Positions 24,029 through 32,633 of a stretch of DNA of 64,000 bases are shown one piece after another. Both the position numbers and the translations under genes were made by a program. A model generated the notes under the pieces. It made no database searches. It had not been told where the DNA came from and worked only from the letters and a program-made list of their open reading frames with translations. The DNA comes from Aporrectodea caliginosa (Eukaryota > Annelida > Clitellata > Crassiclitellata > Lumbricidae). The stretch's first letter is position 1; each line of letters begins with the position of its first letter. Where the stretch lies: contig JACEVL010000341.1 of NCBI GenBank assembly GCA_020284085.1, positions 62,001-126,000 of the forward strand, read 5' to 3'.

Positions 24029-24963
24029 CACCTTGTTACCTTGTGCTGTCAGTTCCTTGAACTCTAGCGACCGTCATGATCAAGCCTCTCCATTTCCTTC
24101 TGTCCGCCGTCGCAACTCTCAGTTCTGCCAAATTCATTCCAGTTGTTTCATGTATCTCGTCCATCCACTTTTCCTTGGTCGTCCTTGTTTTCTCCTTCCC
24201 TCTCCATATGCTAACATCATTTCCTTTTCCAATCCATCTGATCGCATGACATGTCCAAAGAATCTCAACTTTGCTCTTAGCACTGTTTGTTGTAGTGTCT
24301 CTTCCTTCTCAATTCCGATACTCATGCGCACCCAATCGTTGGTCCTTTTCTCTATCCATGATATTCTCTGCATCTTCCTTCATATCCACATTTCACATGC
24401 GTTAATCTTTTTTCTCATTTTCTTGGTCATTGTCCATGTCTCGCTGCCGTATGTTACTGTTGGTATGATCAGAGCCTTCACCAATCTTTTTTTCGTGTCT
24501 ATACTCACATGTTTGTCCTTCCATATTTTTTCCAGACCATTCATTGCAGCTTTTCCTATCGCCACTCTACGATTTATTTCCATATCACACTTTCCCTCTT
24601 TTTCTATTACTGATCCCAAAAGCGTGAAGCTAGTTACCGTTTCTATTTCCTCTCCGTCTACTTCAAAACTGTCCTCCTCCTCTGTTGTCATGATCTTTGT
24701 CTTCTTTATATTGAAGTAGAGTCCTGCTTTCTCACTTTCACTCTTGAGCCTTCTTATCAGTTCTACCAAATTGGTTTTTTTACCCGCCAATAGTGTTGTA
24801 TCATCAGCGTATCTCAGATTGTTCATTGTTCTTCCCGCTATATTTATTCCTTCCTCAGCCTCATCCATTCCCGCCTGCCTCGTTATCCTTTCAGCGTACA
24901 TGTTAAATAGGAAAGAAGACAGAATGCATCCTTGCCTCACTCCCTTCCTTATCCTGAATCTGG
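24029..24963 (-). mobile_element. Non-LTR retrotransposon fragment (endonuclease-reverse transcriptase type)
   Basis: The minus strand encodes a reverse-transcriptase half. KGVRQGCILSSFLFNMYAE and NLRYADDTTLLAG (catalytic YADD) are followed by the C-terminal stretch LRAKLRFFGHVMRSDGLEKE and RKQGRPRKSGWTRYM, common in RTE-like and related elements. One in-frame stop near 24375 splits the frame; otherwise it is open. ATAGTATAGTAT at 24017-24028 and 24964-24975 flanks it and may be the target-site duplication, although the site is simple sequence. It lies just upstream of the kanadaptin coding exon. Confidence 0.8.
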
Positions 24964-25063
24964 ATAGTATAGTATAATATAGTAGTATAGTATTAGTCAC
25001 TGTATAAAGTGTTTATATAAAACATGTGTCTCCATTGTGTTATTGTCTGTCTTTGTAGGATTT

Positions 25064-27187
25064 ATGAAAATGGAGGTTGAACAAGAAGGCAAAGGAGATA
25101 ACCAAGAAACCAGGTGTCCTTTCAAGATGCCCATAATCCGATCTGTTGCCAGTGTTTCAAAGAAGGGAGCATCATTCATTTTGGAAACAGAAGACTCACC
25201 AGCAACATTTTCTGCTATCAAGCAAACAGACGATGAAGAAGAGGGACAAACTGAGGGACAAACCGATGTTACTTCAAAGATGAAAGAAATTTCAGACAAA
25301 CAAGCAAAGAGAGACAGTTTTTCACCTGCAGAAAGGCTGAAGGAAACCGAAAATCCAGTTCCTTACAAAGAACCACCTTGGGGAGGTATAACAGACAGAA
25401 CGTATTATTTTGAAGCTATCAAAAATGGAATAGTTGCAGAAAAAGTGGATTTGACCACAAAATCATTTTATGTTTTTGGTCGGCTGCCAAGCTGTGACCA
25501 TTCAATGGATCATCCTTCGTTGTCTCGATACCATGCTGTAATTCAATACCGTTCTGTTTCTGGCAGTGATGAACCTATGGGTTGGTACTTGTATGATCTT
25601 GACAGTACACATGGAACTTGGATTAACAAGCAGAGGGTTAAACCTCGAGTGTATAGCCGGCTGAGAGTTGGGTACGTTGTGAAATTTGGTGGCAGCTCAA
25701 GATTATATATTCTGCATGGTCCAGACTCTGATAAAGATGATGAGGCAGAGCTGAGCGTAACTGAACTCAAGCAACAGAGAGAGCTTCAGAAAAAAGAGGC
25801 TGAATTGCTGCAACATGTGAAATCACTGGAGGTAGAGGAGGCACTCAGACAGAAAAAGGAGGCTGCAGAGGACAAAGGATGTTCATGGGGAATGGATACT
25901 GATGATCTGGTTGAAGATGATGAAGATGTTAACCCATTTGCGATGCTTGAGCCTTTGAATGAAGCATTATACATTGATGACCCAAAGAAAAGTCTTCGAG
26001 GTTTCTTTGAGCGTGAAGGGCATGACCTCCCTGAATATGAAGTAACCGACGAAGGGAAAGGTCGTCATCGATGTCGTATTGAACTTCCTATTGATACAAT
26101 TTCGGGTGAACCAGAATATGTGGAAGTTGTTGAGGCAGGCAAAAAGAAGGATGTTGTTGAGGCATGTGCTCTCGAAGCATGTCGAGTGCTTGACAGGAGA
26201 GGTCTTCTGCGACAGTCAAAACATGAAGGTCGAGCAAAGAAAAAAAAGAATTGGCAAGATGCAGATTTTTATGACAGTGATGATGACACGTTTCTGGATC
26301 GCACAGGGGCTGTGGAGAAGAAGCGTGAAATGAGAATACAGCAAACAAAGAAATCTGAGAAAGTGGACACGTATGAGTCACTTGTTATCAAATTAAATGA
26401 AGTTTCAGCTGAAATGGAGTCAATAGAGAAGAAATTAGAGCAGGACAAGGCTGATAAGCAAGCTGCAGTTGATGAAGGACTGGATGAACTTGATGCATTT
26501 ATGCTGTCAATGAAGTCTGGTGGGATAGACACAAAAACAAAAATCCACCTGAAACATCGGCTTGTGGAGCTAAAGCAGCAAAAGTTGCGTTTTGAAAGAT
26601 TGATTGCTGTGGCACAACCATGCCAAATTTTGTTGGCAGCAAGCTCAGTAGATAGCAAACCACCTGCAGACACTGGAACAATTAAGAAACCGATGTTTGG
26701 GAAGATGAAAGGTGCGCACAAACAAACGCCAGCAGTTCAAAAATGTTTGCCTCGGCAGATTCTCATCAAGCCATGTAATAGTGCTGTGGATGCTAAAGAA
26801 GAGGAGGAGGAAGAAGAGGAAGAGGAAGTTGTAGAAAAATGTTTGGTTCAAGGAAAGATGGACTCTAACACACAAAATGTGTGTTCTGTATCTCACTCTA
26901 CGGAGGCAGAATCGAGTTTGAAAACCACAGCCAAGGAGTCTGCAAATGAAAGTCCAGATAAATCAGCAGAAGTGTTGGACAGTGTTGAAGATGTCACACG
27001 TTTGACAGTGACTGCTTCAGCAACTAAGAAGAGACCAGTCAAAGAAAAGCATTCTAAAGTTTCAAAAAAACATAAATTATCTGAACAGTCCTTTGATGAG
27101 TATGATGAAAACTATGTCATGTGGTTGCCTCCATCTGGTGAAACAGGTGATGGAAAAACCAGTCTGAATGAAAAATTTGGCTATTAA
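25064..27187 (+). CDS. SLC4A1AP: Kanadaptin (SLC4A1AP), intronless coding region
   Basis: Kanadaptin is a mainly nuclear protein first described as a partner of kidney anion exchanger 1; its biochemical role is still poorly defined. The 707-residue frame holds an FHA domain at about 113-215 (FGR at 138-140, SRYHAVI at 154-160, DSTHGTWIN at 180-188). A coiled, charged segment follows at 230-275, then a double-stranded-RNA-binding-like region at about 308-383, Glu/Lys-rich stretches, and the family C-terminus with ENYVMWLPP. An acceptor (GTCTTTGTAG) ends at 25058, six bases before the ATG, so a 5' UTR exon lies upstream but was not found. I chose ATG 25064 for this reason. Mammalian copies have many coding exons; here there are none. 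The length is slightly below the mammalian protein. Confidence 0.95.
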   Translation: MKMEVEQEGKGDNQETRCPFKMPIIRSVASVSKKGASFILETEDSPATFSAIKQTDDEEEGQTEGQTDVTSKMKEISDKQAKRDSFSPAERLKETENPVPYKEPPWGGITDRTYYFEAIKNGIVAEKVDLTTKSFYVFGRLPSCDHSMDHPSLSRYHAVIQYRSVSGSDEPMGWYLYDLDSTHGTWINKQRVKPRVYSRLRVGYVVKFGGSSRLYILHGPDSDKDDEAELSVTELKQQRELQKKEAELLQHVKSLEVEEALRQKKEAAEDKGCSWGMDTDDLVEDDEDVNPFAMLEPLNEALYIDDPKKSLRGFFEREGHDLPEYEVTDEGKGRHRCRIELPIDTISGEPEYVEVVEAGKKKDVVEACALEACRVLDRRGLLRQSKHEGRAKKKKNWQDADFYDSDDDTFLDRTGAVEKKREMRIQQTKKSEKVDTYESLVIKLNEVSAEMESIEKKLEQDKADKQAAVDEGLDELDAFMLSMKSGGIDTKTKIHLKHRLVELKQQKLRFERLIAVAQPCQILLAASSVDSKPPADTGTIKKPMFGKMKGAHKQTPAVQKCLPRQILIKPCNSAVDAKEEEEEEEEEEVVEKCLVQGKMDSNTQNVCSVSHSTEAESSLKTTAKESANESPDKSAEVLDSVEDVTRLTVTASATKKRPVKEKHSKVSKKHKLSEQSFDEYDENYVMWLPPSGETGDGKTSLNEKFGY

Positions 27188-29220
27188 TTACTGTGGTCAA
27201 GTACATATAAACTACAAGTTCTGTATAAAGTGGACAGAAGTACAGTATTGGTATGGCAAAATTTCTAAAACTACATGTACATGTATAAAACATTTGTGAC
27301 TGGTGCAAAGTATTTAATTAGTTTATCTTTTGCATATACGGTGGCTTGTGTAGCAATTTTGTTACTAAAACCAAATTTTTGCTGATGTTATATTACGCTT
27401 TGTAAGTATGTCAGTATTACAAAGTATTGGTAGTGTTACACTTGCCTGTTTAGTGTTATGCTTGTTAGAGGTTGATTCTTGCAGTTTGGCAAAATAATGT
27501 ATTGCACTTGGCCGAGATGGAAATGGGGACAACAGCATGAATACAAACAGCTGTCCACATCACCAGCTGATGTTCAAAAACAGAAAATCCGTTACTACGT
27601 TGGCTATAATGTGTACACTTCCATTTAGTGTAGAGTCAGGTAGAGCTTGATGTGGATATCTCGCTTATTTTGAACCTCTGATCTATTGAACGGTTAACAG
27701 TAATTGTCTGGCAGGCTGTGCTCCGTGTTATCTGAAGGAACTTTGCGTTTCAGTCTGTTCCGTACCAGATTGCAGATTTCTCCGCTGTGCCAGGCATAGT
27801 TCAGCATAGCAGTATTAAATTGTCCTGACAGGTGACATATATCGGATTTATAAGTCCAGAGATGTTTTGCTGTGGTCAGCCCATCCTCTTGCTTAACAAC
27901 TATAGTGACAAGTACTTCTCAGCCTTTTAAGATCTTTGCCTTTTTTGAGAACAAAATCGGGAAAGTAATGAGTTATCCTTTCATAGGGCAGAAGGGCCCT
28001 GAACACCTATACCAAACGTAAACACCCAATGAACACAAGGAAAGCCACCGTAAGAAGGAAACATTGTTGTTATGAAAATACCTGCAATTTAGTTTTAAAA
28101 GTGGGAAGTATGATAGCCGCTGCCCATACGCTGTATTAATGATAACCGTGGAAAATCGTAGCCACTGCCTGTACGGTGTAAACTGTACGTGGCAAAACTA
28201 TGGCCACTGCCCGTATCGGTCAAATGTGACCAGCCAAAAAAATTTTACTGTTCACATGCAATATTATTAGACTGTCACAATCAAAACGAAAGACTGTTGT
28301 GCCTTATGTAATAAAATTTTAATGTAAACCGTTACAAATACTAATGTCCGCAGATTTTACTGCACACATCTCATCCATTTCAAAGTCCTATAGCAAACCT
28401 ACAACTCGCTACAGGCCTACACTACTCTCTGCCAAATACCTTTGCAAACAATCGTAAAGCAAACTTCTAAAGCACCACTCGAAAGCCAAGCGCAGGCGGC
28501 AGGGCACCAGATTATTCAAGAGCACTGCATCAGGTCAGAGGGGTTTCCAACAAGCAATCAAAATGAAGTCTGATTGTACTGTATATTTGTTTAATCGAAG
28601 GAAATCTGGCTCTCTTAGGCCTAATGCAGCAATTAAGTGACAACGAATCAAGATTATAGCTGTTACAGCGTTAAAGACCGAACTGGTCAACCCTATAAAT
28701 TTATTTCAAATGTGGCTTATTGGATTGGCTAACTGTTCAGTGAGTGTGACAAAGCCATTTATCCTACCAAGGAAGCGACTAGTAAATGTTTTTAAACATC
28801 AGACGGGATAAAAAAAAGTTCTTGTTATCTTGGCTGGGAGGGCCAATGGTGAAATGGGTGGGGCTTAAGTCGCAGATTGTAATGGCTCTCGTAGGCCGTG
28901 TTTCGGGTCGTTGACAATGCCTGAAAGAGAGCGTCATCAGCTCGGTAGCTGCCGAGGCCTCAGTCCGCTGAACGAAGCTTTCCAAACGAACTCCGCTCAG
29001 GTACCTCAATCAGGCCGGTCACAAGTAGGCCTATACATCGATCGGTGTTGCCATCGTGGTGGGTCGAGCGCGTTACTTGGTAGGACTACAGCGTTGGCAT
29101 TCATCGTCGTCGAAGAGTTTTCAAGGCAAAAATATAGAATATACAACTGCCTTTGATATCGCCCTTGTTCCAAATTAAGGTGGCCCAAAGCTCAGAAGTG
29201 CACACTCCTCGGCGACGCAG
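27188..29220. other. Intergenic, 3' flank of kanadaptin
   Basis: It probably includes the kanadaptin 3' UTR. At 28105-28235 a short phrase (GCCGCTGCCCATACG, GCCACTGCCTGTACG, GCCACTGCCCGTATCG) recurs three times in imperfect form. I see no gene or clear transposon. Confidence 0.5.
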
Positions 29221-29331
29221 AAGCAATTATATTGCAAAGCAGTTGTGCGCGAAGGACTTGCTCACGGTCTTTACACAGTAACCGTCTATCCGGACCATGG
29301 CCTTCTAGATGTTGACCGAGGGCCATGCCCG

Positions 29332-29404
29332 GACGAGGATCGAACCCGTACTCTCCGCGTTATAACTTATAGGTCAACCGCTCTAACCAGTCGGCCACCG
29401 TGTC
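29332..29404 (-). repeat. tRNA-like SINE head
   Basis: On the minus strand the sequence GGTGGCCGACTGGTTAGAGC (A-box-like) is followed by ACGGGTTCGATCCTCGTC (B-box-like) at tRNA spacing. The stems do not close into a canonical tRNA, so a tRNA-derived retroposon is more likely than a working tRNA gene. Confidence 0.55.
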
Positions 29405-29662
29405 ACTCTATGGCGAAAATAGCGGTCAAAGCACACAACGTTGAAACAGGCATTTCTGCGGCTCACCCATTGTGATCGTACTAGCCTTAACAGCCACGTG
29501 CCTTTACGGAACCCAGGTTTTGACCATAGCGGCCCAATGTGGAGCACGTACGTGCCCGCTGTGACCGCTCCCGGCCCAATGACCATATCTGTCTCGAGGC
29601 ATGCAGTACACGTTATATTTTTTTTTATAAATAATAATATAATAATCTTTTTCTTTATTAAG

Positions 29663-30029
29663 GGGTCGTCCATTAATTATGTCAACAAATTTTAGGCCTT
29701 TTTTGACCCCCTCCCCCTTGTCAACAACTGTCAAACATTGACGGACGCCCCCAAAAATTATGTCAACAATCCCAGAACCCCCTACCAGCAGCGTAGCCAG
29801 GCTGAATTTTTTCTCGATGACCTTTTTTTTTTAGAGATTTGACCTCCGATGACCTTTTTTTAAACATTTTTTTTAGAACTTTTTTAGTCTTTCGCTACCT
29901 TTTTGGGATTCATTGGGGAGAAAAATTTGTTGACGTCAACTTGGCCGACTCCCTCTGTCAACAACAGTTACTGTCAAAACTTTCCAAACCCCCTCCCCCT
30001 ATTTTGTTGACATAATTAATGGACGACCC
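29663..30029. mobile_element. Inverted-repeat element (GGGTCGTCCATTAATTATGT ends)
   Basis: The left end GGGTCGTCCATTAATTATGT, continuing into CAACAAA, is repeated exactly inverted at 30003-30029. The 367-bp interior is rich in CCCCCTCCCCC and TTTTTT tracts and repeats GTCAACAA. It has no coding capacity. A related unit lies at 63703-63840. Confidence 0.75.
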
Positions 30030-30150
30030 ATAAGCGCCTGACAAACGCACTGCGTTGTACATTTACATGTTATGCAATTTAAATCTTAACTACTAACAGA
30101 GCAGACAGCCTGCAATACAACGGCGCTAATAGCAGCCTACAAAGTATATC

Positions 30151-30223
30151 CGCCCTACGGGACTCGAACTCGGTACCTCTCGCTCTCTACGCCAGATGTT
30201 ATCCAATGCGCTATCGGGCCCCC
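30151..30223 (-). repeat. tRNA-Arg-like pseudogene or SINE head
   Basis: The minus strand reads GGGCCCGATAGCGCATTGGA and then GAGTTCGAGTCCC, close to the 5' half and B box of a tRNA-Arg. The anticodon arm and acceptor stem do not pair properly, so I call it a pseudogene or SINE promoter. Confidence 0.5.
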
Positions 30224-30679
30224 GATAATAATTACTCTGTTTGGCTGAGAAAGAATAATCTTAATAATTTGCTAATGTTACATTTGAATAGCACACGATG
30301 CTTTTTTTCGAATAATGAAACTTTAAAAGCAGAAAAATCTGAACTCTTCAAACATGTGCGCAGCGATATTTAAATACAATAGCGCTATAAAATTAAGTTG
30401 TGTTTGCGTCTGGAATGATGCTCGCTATCAGTTTGTGGTTATTTCTGTTTGAGTTTAACTCAAAGTATCAGTTAATTAATTAATTATGTAGTTATGAACT
30501 TTAACAAGGTTTCTCTAGATATTTCACAGAGTGACTGTAGTATTATTTAAACCGACCCTTGTTTTGTTGTGGTTGGTTATTACTCGATGACGGCAATAAT
30601 GAAAGACTTAAGGTGACATTTTCATCTGTTCGCCTCCCACTCTCTCTGAAGCCTTATTTCAGTTGTTGAAAAAGCTATA

Positions 30680-31175
30680 AAATGTATTTACACATTTTTA
30701 TATAGCGACCATATGGCCTCGATCGCTGTTAATTTTTAAATGAATTGTTTGGGTGAGATATTTTGCCACCGCTGCCCGTTTGAATGAGTACCACACCATC
30801 GTGTTAAATTCAAGATCGCTACGCTGGTTTGGAAGGCTACGACAGGCACTGTTCCGGACTACATTGCTGAACTGTGCCTTCCAGTTGGCACTCAAACTGG
30901 TCGGCGGGCTCTCCGGTCTGCCTCGCGAAATGACTTGATTGTACCTTCGTTTTGAACCACCACCCGTGCTCGTCGGGACTTCTCGATTGCGGCGCCACGG
31001 ATCTGGAATAATCTTCCGCCATCTGTGCGTGCCACTAATGCTGCATGTGGTTACATGGTTTTCTCTCGACTCTTAAAGACGCACTTTTTCAGCTGTTTGA
31101 TGGCCACGTGTTGAGCGCTTCTATGAGACTCTTAAGTGGCGCTATATAAATGTCTTTTTACATTACATTACATTG
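30680..31175 (+). mobile_element. CR1-like LINE 3' end with ACATT-repeat tail
   Basis: Frameshifted translation includes CAFQLALKLVGGLSGLPREM, the kind of sequence found just before the CR1/L2 polyprotein end. The copy ends AAGTGGCGCTATATAAATGT at about 31134-31153 and then ACATT repeats to about 31173. Confidence 0.65.
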
Positions 31176-31439
31176 AAGGTCCCTGTGAAGGCTACCCGGT
31201 TCCCGATTCCTCAAAAGCGATTAAACTGCAAAATAAACCGAATCACCGAAAGCAGTTTTCTACCAAGCGTTCGATGTCCCGAAAACTAGTGTGGACCCGA
31301 ATTTCCCAAGCCCAAATCCCCGAAAGTGAATAGAATCAGGACTCGATGATGCATCTCCAGAATAGTATATACGGTAGACGTCTATATCATACTTGCTTTC
31401 AAGCAATTTGTTCCTTTCTCGTGGGTGCAGCCCGAATGG

Positions 31440-31968
31440 GTGCGGCCCGAATCCCCGAAACAAATTTTGGCCGGATCCCCGAAATTGATTTTCTAAGTCC
31501 GACCCGAATGAATATAAATAACAAATAAACTTGTGAATAGGCAGTATATCGATATACATCAAGGCCACGTTAGGTCTATGTGGGGTCAACCCAAATCGCC
31601 GAAACCCGAAAATGCTGAAAATAGACAAAAGCCCGATTTCCCGAAAACAGTTTTCTAGAAAGTGGCCAAGCTATATTCAAAGTTAAATTGTAAACATGAC
31701 AAAGATCTAGCATGGCCTTGATGTATATCAATATACTGCCTATTCAAATGTTTAGTTGTTAATTATGTTCATTCGGGTCGGACTTAGAAAATCAATTTCG
31801 GGGATACGGCCGAAATTCGTTTCGGGGAATCGGCCCGCACCCGTCTATGTCATGTTTATAATTTAACTCTGAATAGCTTTCTGGAGTTTGGCCGCTTTCT
31901 AGAAAACTTTTGAGGAAATTGGGCTTTTGTGTATTTTCAGCATTCTTGAGGATTCAGGTTTCGGGAAT
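31440..31968. repeat. Nested foldback: two inverted repeats in the order A-B-A'-B'
   Basis: Arm A (31440-31573) returns inverted as A' (31710-31845); for example CGGCAGTATATCGATATACA-like sequence around 31540 meets TGTATATCAATATACTGCC at 31721. Arm B (31596-31700) returns inverted as B' (31849-31968); ATGCTGAAAATAGACAAAAG meets CTTTTGTGTATTTTCAGCAT. The sequence is full of CCCCGAAA / TTTCGGGG. Mismatches of roughly one in ten show it is not recent. No coding capacity. Confidence 0.8.
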
Positions 31969-32327
31969 TCGGGCTGACACCCTTTCTCGTTACATTTGCA
32001 TGCTACGTAGAATCTGTTTTGGTCTTTGACCAACGTACTATTACTTATGAGCTACTGTTTATGTGGCACTAAGTTTCGTGGTCTGGACATTTCTCAAAGT
32101 TGCTTGTTTGCATTACCAAAAAACTGTTGCATCGTATAATACTTTTGTTTGCAAAAAATAATTGTATTTTGATAACATCATTGCTTACTTAACACACCAT
32201 CTCAGGGTGTGATTTTATCAATTTGGTAGCTCGTCTTTACATTATGCATGCAGCATACCTAAGTAATTGCATCCGCGCCTCAGATTCACATTTCGGAGTG
32301 ACCATGCGCGGCTGCGCGCATTACAGA

Positions 32328-32328
32328 T

Positions 32329-32362
<34 letters not shown>
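32328..32362 (+). repeat. AAT microsatellite
   Basis: About eleven AAT units lie about 300 bp upstream of the zinc-finger coding region. Their surroundings hold no other recognisable feature. Confidence 0.95.
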
Positions 32363-32363
<1 letters not shown>

Positions 32364-32633
32364 TGCAAGGAATGGAAGTGAATATTTAAGCAGACAACTA
32401 GGTAAGGACCATTAAGATTGCAGTGACCACAACAGCCATAGTTTTTGCTGAATGAGGTTGTTAATAATTAAAATACAAATTAGTTGTTATTTGCATACGT
32501 TGATAATATTTGTTAAGTGTAGAATAGCATCAATTTTAAAGCATAGACTATTGATTTTATTACATTTAAATCAAGGGCAAGTGTATTTAACATGAAATAA
32601 ATAGTGTGCTTTAAATAGTTATGTTTACAGTAG

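Noticed and set aside
29332..29404. A working tRNA gene
   Set aside because: The boxes are present but acceptor and anticodon stems do not pair properly.
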